DNA from: Candidatus Skiveiella danica
GTDB taxonomy: Bacteria > Pseudomonadota > Gammaproteobacteria > Burkholderiales > Burkholderiaceae_C
Direction of reading: 5' to 3'
DNA length: 64,000 nucleotides
NCBI GenBank assembly: GCA_016721925.1
Contig: JADKHE010000003.1
Coordinates: forward strand, 1-64,000
The notes under the pieces were generated by a model. It saw only the letters and a list, made by a program, of their open reading frames with translations. It was not told the origin of the DNA and did no database searches. This document shows, piece by piece, positions 1 through 8,680 of this stretch (the first letter of the stretch is position 1; the number at the start of each line of letters is the position of its first letter). The translations under genes and the position numbers were made by a program.

Positions 1-130
1 CGACGGCCTTGACGCCGGGGTCGGTCACGATCAGCGGGCGGCGGATGCCGACGCGCTCGCACTCGGCGGCCAGCAGGTTCACGGCGCCAAAGTCGATCTG
101 GATCTGGGTCAGGTAGTAGATGAATGCCAT
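1..130 (-). CDS. Iron-containing alcohol dehydrogenase, N-terminal fragment
   Basis: Only the first 43 codons lie in the window; the rest continues beyond base 1. The translated start (MAFIYYLTQIQIDFG, then a segment reading RRPLIVTDPGVKAV) matches the N-terminal strand and the VTD-G loop of group III iron-dependent alcohol dehydrogenases, which oxidise alcohols with NAD(P) and an iron centre. The metal-binding histidines are not in the window, so the subfamily and substrate cannot be judged. The gene is divergent from the esterase that starts at 193, leaving a short shared promoter region. Confidence 0.7.
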   Translation of the reverse strand, partial: MAFIYYLTQIQIDFGAVNLLAAECERVGIRRPLIVTDPGVKAV

Positions 131-192
131 GGTTGTCTCCGGGTTGCCTTGTACGATGCCAGCTTTGCACTGTACCGACAAACCCGCCCGAG

Positions 193-1188
193 ATGAGTCA
201 CCACCGCAACCCCCGGGCCTTGCTGACGCCCGTCATGCGCCAGGTTCTGGAGCGCATGGCGCGCGCCGGCCGCGCGCCGCTGCACGCGCTGACGCCCGAC
301 CAGGCCCGCGCCGCCTACGAGGCCGGCGCCGGCGTGCTGGAGCTCGCCCCCCACAAGCTGGCCCGCGTGGAAGACCTGCACTTCACGGCCCGGGACGGCC
401 ATCCGCTGCCGGCGCGCCTGTACGCGCCCGAGCACCCCGCGCTGGACCGGCCCGCCTTGCCGGTGCTGCTGTACCTGCACGGCGGCGGCTTCACCGTGGG
501 CAGCATCGCCACGCACGATGTGCTGTGCCGCCACCTGAGCCACCTGGCGCATTGCGCCGTGGTGTCGGTGGAGTACCGGCTGGCGCCGCAGCATCAGTTT
601 CCGACCGCGGCCTTTGACGCCTGGGACAGCCTCAACGCCCTACGCACCCAGGCCCCGGCCCTGGGGCTGGATGGCGCCCGGCTGGCCATCGGCGGCGACA
701 GTGCCGGCGGCACGCTGGCCGCGGTCACGGCCCTGATGGCGCGCGACGCCGGCCTGCCGCTGGCGCTGCAGATGCTGTTCTACCCGGGCTGTGCGGGCCA
801 CCAGAACATGCCCTCGCACCATGCGTTTGCCCACGGCTTCATGCTGGAGGTGGCGCACATCGACTACTTTTACGGCCACTACCTGCGAAGCCCCGCCGAC
901 CGCAACGACTGGCGCTTTGCCCCGCTGGACGGCGTGGACGAATCCGGCCATGTGCGCGACCTGGAGGGCGTGGCCCCGGCCTGGATCGGCCTGGCCGAGT
1001 GCGACCCCCTGGCCGACGAAGGCATCGCCTACGCCGACCGCCTGCGCGGCGCCCATGTGCCGGTGGACCTGGAAATCTACCGCGGCGTGGTGCACGGCTT
1101 CATCAACCTGGGGCGCGCCATTCCCGAGGCGTTGACGGCCCATGGCGACGCCGCGCGGGCGCTGCGGCACGCCTTCCAGACCCACTGA
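193..1188 (+). CDS. Alpha/beta hydrolase, hormone-sensitive lipase (HSL) family esterase
   Basis: This 331-residue protein is a probable cytoplasmic carboxylesterase. An HGGG oxyanion-hole motif lies at residues 96-99 and the nucleophile motif GDSAGG at 168-173 (Ser170). Asp271 (in AECDP) and His301 (in VVHGF) complete a plausible catalytic triad. Length and motif order fit the HSL (family IV, Abhydrolase_3) group. An upstream in-frame ATG at 124 would overlap the divergent dehydrogenase start, so the ATG at 193 with a purine-rich leader is preferred. The substrate is unknown; the neighbours (alcohol dehydrogenase, thioesterase) only suggest general lipid or ester metabolism. Confidence 0.85.
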   Translation: MSHHRNPRALLTPVMRQVLERMARAGRAPLHALTPDQARAAYEAGAGVLELAPHKLARVEDLHFTARDGHPLPARLYAPEHPALDRPALPVLLYLHGGGFTVGSIATHDVLCRHLSHLAHCAVVSVEYRLAPQHQFPTAAFDAWDSLNALRTQAPALGLDGARLAIGGDSAGGTLAAVTALMARDAGLPLALQMLFYPGCAGHQNMPSHHAFAHGFMLEVAHIDYFYGHYLRSPADRNDWRFAPLDGVDESGHVRDLEGVAPAWIGLAECDPLADEGIAYADRLRGAHVPVDLEIYRGVVHGFINLGRAIPEALTAHGDAARALRHAFQTH

Positions 1189-1215
1189 TTCCCCCTTTTA
1201 TTGAGAGATTTCGCC

Positions 1216-2073
1216 ATGAAACGCCAGGATTTCCGCTTTTTTCACCGCCTGCGGGTGCGCTGGGCCGAGGTGGACATGCAGAAGATCGTCTTCAACGCCC
1301 ACTACCTGATGTACTTCGACACGGCCATCGCCGACTACTGGCGCGCGATCGGGCTGCCTTATGAGGCGGCGATGGAGCACCTCGAAGGCGATCTGTACGT
1401 GAAAAAGGCCATCGTCGAGTTCCATGCCTCGGCCCGGGCCGACGACCAGATCGACGTGGCGATGCGCTGCGCGCGCATCGGCACCTCGTCCATGCAGTTT
1501 GTCTGCGCCATCTTCCGGGGCGACCAGCTGCTGATCACCGGCGAGCTCATCTACGTCTTTGCCGACCCCCGCACCCAGACCTCGCGGCCGGTGCCGCCGG
1601 TGTTGCGCGGGATCCTGGAAGACTACGAGGCAGGCCGGTCGGTGGTGGAGCTGGTGCAGGGTGAATGGGCCGCTCTGGGCGCGGACGCTGCGCGGGTGCG
1701 CACGGAAGTGTTCATCCAGGAGCAGGCGATTCCGATGGAGATAGAGTGGGACGAGGCAGATGCGACCGCCTTGCATGCCGTGGTGCGCAACCGCCTGGGC
1801 CAGCCGCTGGCCACCGGGCGCCTGCTGACCGAGGCGCCGGGCGTCGGCCGCATCGGCCGCATGGCAGTGATCCGCGTCATGCGCGGCACGCAGCGGGGCG
1901 CCGACGTGTTGAAGGCCCTGCTGGCAGCGGCCTGGGCGCGCGGCGACCAGGAAGTGGTGCTCAGCGCGCAGCGCAGTGCGGCCGGGTTCTACGCCCGGCT
2001 GGGCTTCGAGGAGCGGGGCCCCGACTTCGATGAAGCGGGGATACCCCACGTCGAAATGGTTCGGCGGCGCTGA
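1216..2073 (+). CDS. YbgC/FadM-like acyl-CoA thioesterase fused to a GNAT acetyltransferase
   Basis: The 285-residue product joins two enzymes. Residues 1 to about 135 form a hot-dog thioesterase of the YbgC/FadM type, with the conserved stretch WAEVDMQKIVFNAHYL (Asp20 is the expected catalytic acid). From about residue 145 the sequence becomes a GNAT domain resembling ElaA-like acetyltransferases (VRTEVFIQEQAIP near the start, SAGFYARLGFEERG near the end). Both halves look complete and are in one frame without a stop. The ATG at 1216 is preferred to the in-frame TTG at 1201. The gene lies 27 bases after the esterase, possibly co-transcribed. The GNAT substrate is unknown. Confidence 0.8.
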   Translation: MKRQDFRFFHRLRVRWAEVDMQKIVFNAHYLMYFDTAIADYWRAIGLPYEAAMEHLEGDLYVKKAIVEFHASARADDQIDVAMRCARIGTSSMQFVCAIFRGDQLLITGELIYVFADPRTQTSRPVPPVLRGILEDYEAGRSVVELVQGEWAALGADAARVRTEVFIQEQAIPMEIEWDEADATALHAVVRNRLGQPLATGRLLTEAPGVGRIGRMAVIRVMRGTQRGADVLKALLAAAWARGDQEVVLSAQRSAAGFYARLGFEERGPDFDEAGIPHVEMVRRR

Positions 2074-2195
2074 AGGGCGCCCGGCCGCGGAAAGCCAATC
2101 CCGGCGCTGCCCCTGAAACGGCGACAATACCAAGTTTGCCGCGTCCGGTGCTTGCCGGAGTACCCGGCGGCCTTTCACCACGTCATTTCTGATTC

Positions 2196-4511
2196 ATGGC
2201 AACCAAGAAAAAACGCAACGCGGCCGCGGCCAAGCTCCAGCCGACCGACCGGCCGGCCGCTGCGGCCGCGTCGACCGCGGCAACGGCTGACGCAGCGGCC
2301 GGGAGAGACCCCGCAGCCCGCCCTCCCATACGCGCCCTCAAGCCGCCGACCCTGAGCCTGCCGGTCGAGATCGTGTGGGGCGACTGGACCGTCATCATCC
2401 TGGCGCTGATGATGTTCCTGGCCCCCGCGGTGGGCGTGCCCCACGAGGAGATGCTGCAGGACACGCTGAAGTCGATCGTGGTGTCGTTCGCGGTCTTGGG
2501 CGCGGGCCTGATGTTTTTCTGGCGTCAGCGCAACCGCCGCGACGCCCTGCGCTGGCACGCGCTCATGTGGCTGCCGCTGGCGCTGATGTTCTACGCCATC
2601 GGCAGCATGGCGTGGTCGCACGCCTACCTGGGCGGGGTGGAGGCGATTCGCTGGTTCATCCTGGGCCTGCTGCTGTGGCTGGGCCTGAACACGCTGAGCC
2701 GCGAGCGCGTTCCGCTGTTGTTCTGGGGCATTCACTGGGGCGCGGTGGTGGCATCACTGTGGACGGCGCTGCAGTTCTGGACCGATTTCAGGTACTTCCC
2801 GCAGGGGCCCAACCCGGCGTCGACCTTCGTCAACCGCAACTTCTTCGCCGAATTCGTGGTCTGCACGCTGCCGTTCTCGGCCATGCTCATTGCGCGGGTG
2901 AAGGACCCGGCCCTGATCGCCTTGCTCGCGTTCACCACCGCGTTCAACCTGGTGGCGATCATGATGACCGGCACCCGGTCGGCGCTGCTGGCCATGCTGG
3001 CGATGGTTCTGGTGTTGCCGGTGATCCTGTACCGGTACCGCAAGCAGTTTGCCTTTTCGGCCTGGAGCGCCCGCAGCCGAATCCTCCTGTTCGGTGTGCT
3101 GCTGGGCAGCACGCTGGGCCTGGGACTGATCCACACGGGCAACCCCAAGCTCATCGAAGAGCACCGGCTGGAGCAGCGTGGCATGAACGCGCTGGAGCGC
3201 GCTTTCGCCCGCTCCAAGTCGATGACGCAGACCGAGGAATACACCCAGCGATCGTTCTCGGTGCGTCTGGTAATGTGGAAGGCCACCGCGCGGATCATCA
3301 AGGCGCGCCCGTTCTCCGGCGTGGGTGCCGGCGCCTGGGAAGTCGACATCCCGCTGTACCAGGACGAAGGCTCCCAGCTGGAGACCGACTACTACGTGCA
3401 CAACGAGATCCTGCAGCTGCTGGCGGAATACGGGCTGGTGGGGTGGCTGTTCCTGCTCGCTCTGTTTGGTTATCTGAGCCTGGCCGCCTGGAAAACGCTG
3501 CGGGACGACAGCCCCGAGGCCCAGGCCGAGGCGCCGATGCGCGCCATCACCTTGCTGGCCATGCTGATGTTCCTGATCATCAGCAACGCTGGCTTCCCCT
3601 GGCGCATGGCCAGCACGGGCGCCTTGTTCGGGTTGATGCTGGCCATTCTGGGTGCCTCCGACGCCCGCCTGGGCTACAGCGGCGTGACAGCTTGCACCCG
3701 CATCCCCTGGAAACCCGCCTACTCGCGGGCGGGCGCGGTGGTCATGATGGTCTACCTGGCGTTGGCGACCTTCATCACGCAACAGGCGGCAGCCAGCGAG
3801 AGCAAGATTGTCCGTGCTGTCAAGCTCGCACTCGCGGTCTCGCAGTCAGGCGACTACCAGAACCCCAAGTGGGACAAGACCAAACGCGAGATGCTGACCC
3901 TGATCAAGGAAGGCACGGACATCAACCCGCACTACCGCAAGATCACGCCGATGGTGGCCGACGAAATGGCCAAGTGGGGCGACTGGAAGAATGCGGTCTG
4001 GATCTGGGAGTCGGTGCTCAGCTCGCGCCCCTATGTGGTCGCCATCATGTCCAACGTGGCGCGAGGATATGCCCAGATCGGGCAGAACGAAAAAGCGCTG
4101 GAGTACCTCACACGGGCCAAGGCGCTCCAGCCCAAGGCGACATCGGTGAACTCACTGGAAGTCATCCTCTTGAGCCGAACCGGCAATGAGCCGCAGGCCT
4201 ACCGCCGGTCGAAGGAACTGATGGAAGCCGGGGAGTATGACTTCGATCTGATCAATGCGGCCTACGTGCTGGGGGCCCGCGCCAAGGATTGGCCAATGGC
4301 ACTCAAGGCGCTTGAACTTCGGAGCCAGCGATGGCCCGAACAGGCGGTGGACGGCTGGCTCAAGATCGGCAACATCTATGCATCGGTAGCGGAAGTGAAG
4401 GACGAAAGCAAGGCACTCGCGGCCTACAAGGCTGCCATGGCCGCTGCGCCGGAGGCCAACAAGGCCGCAACCCGCGCGCAGATTCCGGCGGCTTATCAGG
4501 CGCGCCTCTGA
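2196..4511 (+). CDS. O-antigen ligase/Wzy-like membrane protein with C-terminal TPR region
   Basis: This 771-residue protein has a low-complexity Lys/Ala/Pro-rich N-terminus (1-50), then a polytopic membrane domain with about 10-12 hydrophobic segments (55-530). Around residues 205-400 it carries the Wzy_C-type signature, including NRNFFAEF and the periplasmic loop ending in FSGVGAGAWE and HNEILQLLAEYG. The last 240 residues are soluble and contain TPR-like helices (ARGYAQIGQNEKALEYLTRA). Proteins of this architecture transfer glycans onto lipid A core or onto protein (PglL-type O-oligosaccharyltransferases). Without a neighbouring pilin or LPS operon the acceptor is undetermined. It faces ygfZ tail to tail. 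Confidence 0.8.
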   Translation: MATKKKRNAAAAKLQPTDRPAAAAASTAATADAAAGRDPAARPPIRALKPPTLSLPVEIVWGDWTVIILALMMFLAPAVGVPHEEMLQDTLKSIVVSFAVLGAGLMFFWRQRNRRDALRWHALMWLPLALMFYAIGSMAWSHAYLGGVEAIRWFILGLLLWLGLNTLSRERVPLLFWGIHWGAVVASLWTALQFWTDFRYFPQGPNPASTFVNRNFFAEFVVCTLPFSAMLIARVKDPALIALLAFTTAFNLVAIMMTGTRSALLAMLAMVLVLPVILYRYRKQFAFSAWSARSRILLFGVLLGSTLGLGLIHTGNPKLIEEHRLEQRGMNALERAFARSKSMTQTEEYTQRSFSVRLVMWKATARIIKARPFSGVGAGAWEVDIPLYQDEGSQLETDYYVHNEILQLLAEYGLVGWLFLLALFGYLSLAAWKTLRDDSPEAQAEAPMRAITLLAMLMFLIISNAGFPWRMASTGALFGLMLAILGASDARLGYSGVTACTRIPWKPAYSRAGAVVMMVYLALATFITQQAAASESKIVRAVKLALAVSQSGDYQNPKWDKTKREMLTLIKEGTDINPHYRKITPMVADEMAKWGDWKNAVWIWESVLSSRPYVVAIMSNVARGYAQIGQNEKALEYLTRAKALQPKATSVNSLEVILLSRTGNEPQAYRRSKELMEAGEYDFDLINAAYVLGARAKDWPMALKALELRSQRWPEQAVDGWLKIGNIYASVAEVKDESKALAAYKAAMAAAPEANKAATRAQIPAAYQARL

Positions 4512-4516
4512 GCACA

Positions 4517-4534
4517 GGGGGCCAAGCCGCCCCC
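4517..4534. terminator. Possible hairpin between convergent genes
   Basis: A GGGGGC arm and a GCCCCC arm are separated by six bases, just after the O-antigen-ligase stop and before the ygfZ stop. There is no T-tract, so it would be a weak or factor-dependent terminator at best. Confidence 0.3.
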
Positions 4535-4567
4535 GTCGGTGAGACAGGCACAGCGGCCTGCCCGGCG

Positions 4568-5497
4568 TCAGATGTCGTCCAGCAGCGGGTAGGGCAGTTG
4601 CGCCAAGCTCAAAGCGGGCCCCTGAGCCGAACCCAGGTGCAGATCCCCGGATGCCGCTGCACTGATCTGAACCGAAACAATGGCGTCATATCCGCCGCGC
4701 GGTGACGCAGCGCCCTGCGCGACCAAGCCGCAAGGCTGATCCGGATCCTGTGCCGAAAAGACGTCCTGGCCGGCGACCATGGCGGCTTCGCCATGCACCA
4801 GAAACGCCCGACGCTTCAGGGTTCCCCTGAACTGGCTGCGTGCCACGACTTCCTGCCCCGGGTAACACCCTTTCTTGAAGTTCACACCGCCAACCGACTC
4901 GTAATTCAGCATCTGGGGCACGAACGCATCCACGATCGGCGCGGTCACCATGGCAATACCGCTCGCAACCTCTCCCCACTGCCAAATCCCCATATCCAGC
5001 GCCAAACCTGGCGGGAGGGGCGTTTGGGCCGCGGCGATCCAGAGCGCCCGCTGCTGCGAACCAGCCGGATGCAGCCAGATCAGCTTTCCGCCCAAGAATT
5101 CCTCAACTCCCAGCGTCTGACGGTCATTTCCTGCTATTGCACTGATAGCATCACCGGCGAGCCCCGCCAACTGAAACTCGGCGGTCGCATCGGTCAGCCG
5201 GGCTTTTGCCCGAAGAACGAACATGCTCAGGCGCTTCAATGTCGGTCCCAGAATGTCCCGGCTGCAGACCAGCAGGAATCCGTCCGCGCCGTGTCGCAGG
5301 CCGATGAAACTCGCCTGCATCCGCCCCTTGGCAGAGCAAAAGGCGGCAAGGCGCGCCCGTGACGGTTCAAGCAGCACGAAATCCTGGGTCAACTGCCCTT
5401 GGAGGAATTTGGCGGCGTCTTCGCCCTCGACGCGGATCACGCCAAGATGGGGCAGAGCGGCTACGCCGTTGAGGTGGATGGAAGCGGCTTCGTTCAT
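4568..5497 (-). CDS. ygfZ: YgfZ/GcvT-domain folate-binding protein (Fe-S cluster repair)
   Basis: The 309-residue product carries the family signature KGCYPGQE at residues 209-216, with the essential cysteine at 211. YgfZ uses tetrahydrofolate to help build or repair Fe-S clusters of selected enzymes. The open frame continues far upstream (to about 6817) but only as the antisense of mltG and tmk, so the ATG at 5497 is taken. It is divergent from mltG, with 45 bases between the two starts. Residues about 121-130 (IAGNDRQTLG) are encoded by one copy of the dispersed 30-bp repeat described elsewhere, apparently without harming the frame. Confidence 0.9.
   Translation of the reverse strand: MNEAASIHLNGVAALPHLGVIRVEGEDAAKFLQGQLTQDFVLLEPSRARLAAFCSAKGRMQASFIGLRHGADGFLLVCSRDILGPTLKRLSMFVLRAKARLTDATAEFQLAGLAGDAISAIAGNDRQTLGVEEFLGGKLIWLHPAGSQQRALWIAAAQTPLPPGLALDMGIWQWGEVASGIAMVTAPIVDAFVPQMLNYESVGGVNFKKGCYPGQEVVARSQFRGTLKRRAFLVHGEAAMVAGQDVFSAQDPDQPCGLVAQGAASPRGGYDAIVSVQISAAASGDLHLGSAQGPALSLAQLPYPLLDDI
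5108..5137 (-). repeat. Dispersed 30-bp element, copy 1 (inside ygfZ)
   Basis: Read on the minus strand it has ATAGC, five bases, ATGACC, five bases, ACGCTGGGA. It is in frame with ygfZ and encodes part of the protein. Confidence 0.7.
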
Positions 5498-5542
5498 GGG
5501 TGAATTATCATGCCCGATCCCATTCCTGGAGGTTGCAGGGTT

Positions 5543-6526
5543 GTGCGTCGCATATTGATCATCGGGCTGTTGATGGCCGGCTCGCTGGGCCTGGCGGTCG
5601 CCTGGTGGCTGCATCATCCGCTGCCCCTGGCGGCACCCACTCTGGACCTGTCCATCGAACCCGGGACATCGCCGCGCGCAGTGGCCCAGGCGAGCGCGGA
5701 TGCCGGTGCCGACGTCAACCCGTTTCTGCTGTACTGGTGGTTTCGGTTGTCCGGCGATGCGCGCCAGATCCGGGCCGGCAGCTATGAACTGGTCACAGGC
5801 GTGACGCCGGTGTCCCTGCTGCGGATGCTGGTGCGCGGTGAGGAGAGCCTGCGCAGCGTCACCCTGGTCGAAGGCTGGAACTGGCGCCAGGTGCGCCAGG
5901 CGCTGGCCCGCGCCGAGGCGATGAAGCCCGAAACCCAGAACCTCACGGACGAAGCCATCATGGCGGCGTTGGAGCGCCCCGGCGAGCCACCTGAGGGACG
6001 CTTTTTCCCGGATACCTATACGTATGCCAAGGGGTCCAGTGATCTGGCGGTCTTGCGGCGCGCACTGCACGCCATGGACCGAAAACTCGATGCGGCCTGG
6101 GCGCAGCGCGCACCTGACACACCACTCAAGACCCCGCAGGAGGCTTTGATCCTGGCCAGCATTGTTGAAAAGGAGACCGGCAAGCCGGCCGACCGCGCCT
6201 TGATTGCCGGCGTGTTCACCAATCGCCTGCGTTCGGGCATGTTGCTGCAGACCGACCCCACCGTCATCTATGGTCTGGGCACATCGTTCGATGGCAATCT
6301 GCGAAAACGCCATCTGCTGGCCGATACGCCCTGGAACACCTATACCCGCGCCGGCTTGCCGCCCACACCGATTGCCATGCCGGGCGCCGCATCCTTGCTG
6401 GCCGCTGTGCAGCCCGCTCAGACCAAGGCCCTCTATTTCGTGGCCCGAGGTGATGGCACCAGCCAGTTCAGCGCGACACTGGATGAGCACAATCGTGCCG
6501 TGAACAAGTATCAGCGAGGACAATGA
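5543..6526 (+). CDS. mltG: Endolytic murein transglycosylase MltG
   Basis: This is a YceG/MltG-family protein of about 327 residues: one N-terminal membrane anchor (residues 3-20), a LysM-like segment, and the catalytic domain. The catalytic glutamate is in ILASIVEKET (about residue 209), followed by the NRL and QTDPTVIYG motifs typical of the family. MltG cuts nascent peptidoglycan strands in the periplasm and sets glycan chain length. A GGAGG at 5528-5532 sits ten bases before a GTG at 5543, which is therefore chosen over the in-frame ATG at 5510. It begins the conserved block mltG-tmk-holB-pilZ-tatD. Confidence 0.92.
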   Translation: MRRILIIGLLMAGSLGLAVAWWLHHPLPLAAPTLDLSIEPGTSPRAVAQASADAGADVNPFLLYWWFRLSGDARQIRAGSYELVTGVTPVSLLRMLVRGEESLRSVTLVEGWNWRQVRQALARAEAMKPETQNLTDEAIMAALERPGEPPEGRFFPDTYTYAKGSSDLAVLRRALHAMDRKLDAAWAQRAPDTPLKTPQEALILASIVEKETGKPADRALIAGVFTNRLRSGMLLQTDPTVIYGLGTSFDGNLRKRHLLADTPWNTYTRAGLPPTPIAMPGAASLLAAVQPAQTKALYFVARGDGTSQFSATLDEHNRAVNKYQRGQ

Positions 6527-6530
6527 CGGC

Positions 6531-7175
6531 ATGAACCAGCCTTTCTTCATCACCTTCGAAGGGATCGACGGCGCCGGCAAGTCCACCCATATCGACGCTT
6601 TGGCTGCAGCGTTTCGCGCGGCTGGACGCAGTGTGACCTTGACGCGGGAGCCTGGGGGCACGCCGCTTGCGGAGAAACTGCGCGCCATTGTGCTGGGGGA
6701 TCCGATGGATGCGCTGACCGAGGCCTTGCTGATCTTTGCGGCAAGGAGAGACCACCTGCAGCAGGTCATCGAGCCGGCGCTGGCCAAAGGCGACGTGGTG
6801 ATCTGTGATCGCTTCACCGATGCGACATTTGCCTACCAGGGGGGCGGACGTGGATTTGACCTCGAAATCCTGTCAACCCTTGAGCGCTGGGTGCAGCAAA
6901 CATCCGTTGCGCCGGGCGACGGAATCAGGCAGCCCGACCTGACGCTCTGGTTCGACCTTGCAACGGACATCGCGGCGGCCCGGCTGGCGGGAACTCGTGT
7001 TCCCGACCGTTTCGAAGCGCAGCCGGTGGCTTTCTTTGAGCAGGTTCGAGCCGGCTATGCGCGCCGCATGGCATTGGATCCCGACCGTTTCGCGCGCATT
7101 GATGCAGGGCAGGGGCGCGAAGCGGTATGGGCCAGCGTGCGTGCCGCCATCCCTTCCGGATACCTGACATCATGA
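6531..7175 (+). CDS. tmk: Thymidylate kinase
   Basis: The 214-residue enzyme phosphorylates dTMP to dTDP in dTTP synthesis. It shows the P-loop FEGIDGAGKST at residues 9-19, the TREPGGTPLAE segment after it, the DRFTDATFAYQGGGRG substrate/LID region, and a PDLTLWFDL strand near residue 140. Length is normal for the family. It starts four bases after the mltG stop region and its stop overlaps the holB start (ATGA), which indicates translational coupling. Confidence 0.96.
   Translation: MNQPFFITFEGIDGAGKSTHIDALAAAFRAAGRSVTLTREPGGTPLAEKLRAIVLGDPMDALTEALLIFAARRDHLQQVIEPALAKGDVVICDRFTDATFAYQGGGRGFDLEILSTLERWVQQTSVAPGDGIRQPDLTLWFDLATDIAAARLAGTRVPDRFEAQPVAFFEQVRAGYARRMALDPDRFARIDAGQGREAVWASVRAAIPSGYLTS
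7107..7114 (+). other. KOPS-like FtsK-orienting octamer (GGGCAGGG)
   Basis: The octamer matches the E. coli KOPS pattern GGGNAGGG and points rightwards to the putative dif site. A second match lies at 7331-7338 in the same orientation. Single octamers occur by chance; the claim rests on the overall polarity. Confidence 0.35.
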
Positions 7176-8182
7176 CCGCCGGTCTGGCCATGGCCCCTTG
7201 GGTTGCTGATCAGGCCCGGCTGTTGCTGGCACAAAACGGCCATGCCTGGTTGCTGCACGGTCCGTCCGGTCTCGGTCAATACGATCTGGCGTTATCGCTG
7301 GCCAGCGCCTGGCTGTGCGATCGGCCGTCAGGGGAGGGCGCCTGCGGGCACTGCGGCAGCTGCCATGCGATCGACGTGCGGACCCACGCAGACCTTGCCG
7401 TGTTGATGCCAGAAACGGTGTTGATTGAAAGGGGATGGCCCCTTGGCGAAAAGGCGCAAGCCGAAATTGACGACAAGAAGCGCAAGGCCAGCCGCGAAAT
7501 TCGTGTCGAGGCGATGCGCGAGACGATCGAGTTTTCCCAGCGCACCAGTGCGCGCGGCCGCGCAAAGGTGGTGCTGGTCTATCCGGCGGAGCGGATGAAC
7601 CACGTCACGGCCAACGCACTGCTCAAGACGCTGGAGGAGCCGCCGGGTGATGTGAAGTTCGTGCTGGCAACGGAGGCTTCCCATCTGTTGTTGCCGACCA
7701 TCCGCAGTCGTTGCATGGGCCACGCGATGGCGTGGCCGGAGATGTCCGCTGCGCTGGATTGGCTCGCTGCCCAGGGATTTCCTCCGGCCGATGCCCGCGC
7801 ATTGCTGCGCATTGCCGGCGGCCGGCCCGACGATGCGCTGCTCCTGGGCCGGTCCGGCCCGCCAGCCGAAAGCTGGCCACGATTGCCCCGAGCGCTGGCG
7901 CGCGGCGACGTCGGCGCACTTTCAGGGTTCACGCCCGCGCAAGCGATAACGGTGCTGCAGAAGCTCTGTCACGACCTGTTGAGCCAGGGGTGTGGCGCCC
8001 CTCCGAGGTTTTTTGACGCCGCCGATCTGCCCGAAACCAGTGCGCGGATGTCGATCGCCCGGCTGAGCGGATGGGCGCAGTCGCTGGCAAGGGCTGCGCG
8101 CACAGCCGAACACCCTTTCAACCCGGGCCTCGCACTGGAAGACCTTGCCACACAGGCGCATCACATCTTCCATTTGCCCTAA
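7172..8182 (+). CDS. holB: DNA polymerase III delta' subunit
   Basis: HolB (336 residues) is the stator subunit of the clamp loader. The AAA+ N-terminal region has a degenerate P-loop (GPSGLGQYDLA at about 30-40, Tyr where Lys is usual), as expected for delta', which does not bind ATP productively. A four-cysteine zinc module is seen at Cys49, 58, 61 and 64. The sensor-like segment NALLKTLEEPP and the IRSRC motif are present. The ATG at 7172 overlaps the tmk stop; an upstream in-frame start at 7127 would lie inside tmk and is rejected. pilZ follows 24 bases downstream. Confidence 0.93.
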   Translation: MTAGLAMAPWVADQARLLLAQNGHAWLLHGPSGLGQYDLALSLASAWLCDRPSGEGACGHCGSCHAIDVRTHADLAVLMPETVLIERGWPLGEKAQAEIDDKKRKASREIRVEAMRETIEFSQRTSARGRAKVVLVYPAERMNHVTANALLKTLEEPPGDVKFVLATEASHLLLPTIRSRCMGHAMAWPEMSAALDWLAAQGFPPADARALLRIAGGRPDDALLLGRSGPPAESWPRLPRALARGDVGALSGFTPAQAITVLQKLCHDLLSQGCGAPPRFFDAADLPETSARMSIARLSGWAQSLARAARTAEHPFNPGLALEDLATQAHHIFHLP

Positions 8183-8206
8183 ACTCAGCGCATCGGATTA
8201 CCACCC

Positions 8207-8569
8207 ATGACCGCTGTCAATCCCTCCACACCCCGGCCCAGCGTCATCCAACTGGCGATCAAGGAAAAGGCGGCCTTGTATGCGGCCTACATCCCGCTGT
8301 TCGAGGACGGTGGCATTTTCATTCCGACCACACGGGATTACCGGCTCGGAGACGATGTCTATGTTTTGTTGACGCTGCCGGACGACCCTCAGCGTTATCC
8401 CGTTGCGGGAAAGGTGGCCTGGGTGACGCCGGCGCGAGCGACCGGCAATCGCACCCAGGGCGTCGGCATCCGGTTCCCATCCGACGAAAAGTCGCGTTTG
8501 CTCAAGCTCAAGATCGAGGAAGTGCTGGGCTCCCACCTAGCTTCGGAACGGCCGACACAGACCGTCTGA
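8207..8569 (+). CDS. pilZ: PilZ-type protein of type IV pilus biogenesis
   Basis: The 120-residue protein matches the founding PilZ of Pseudomonas-type pilus systems in size and in gene order (tmk-holB-pilZ-tatD). The core contains GGIFIPTTRDYRLGDDVYVLLTLPDD and GKVAWVTPA segments with GVGIRFP near residue 85. It lacks the RxxxR motif that binds cyclic-di-GMP in other PilZ proteins, as is known for this subgroup. It is expected to act in the cytoplasm with the PilB ATPase and FimX-like proteins, but no pilus genes are in the window. Confidence 0.9.
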   Translation: MTAVNPSTPRPSVIQLAIKEKAALYAAYIPLFEDGGIFIPTTRDYRLGDDVYVLLTLPDDPQRYPVAGKVAWVTPARATGNRTQGVGIRFPSDEKSRLLKLKIEEVLGSHLASERPTQTV

Positions 8570-8680
8570 GAGGTCTGTCGCTGAGCGGTGCACCGCCTTG
8601 ATCCTGGTCGTGGAGCGACCCGCAAGACACATTCCAATGCTTTCCGCCGAGCCCGGTGGTTCCATTTTTCCCCTTCATTC

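Noticed and set aside
4568..6817. Very long reading frame (about 749 codons) on the minus strand past ygfZ
   Set aside because: It extends over mltG and tmk and has no homology there; it is a high-GC antisense frame. ygfZ itself starts at 5497.
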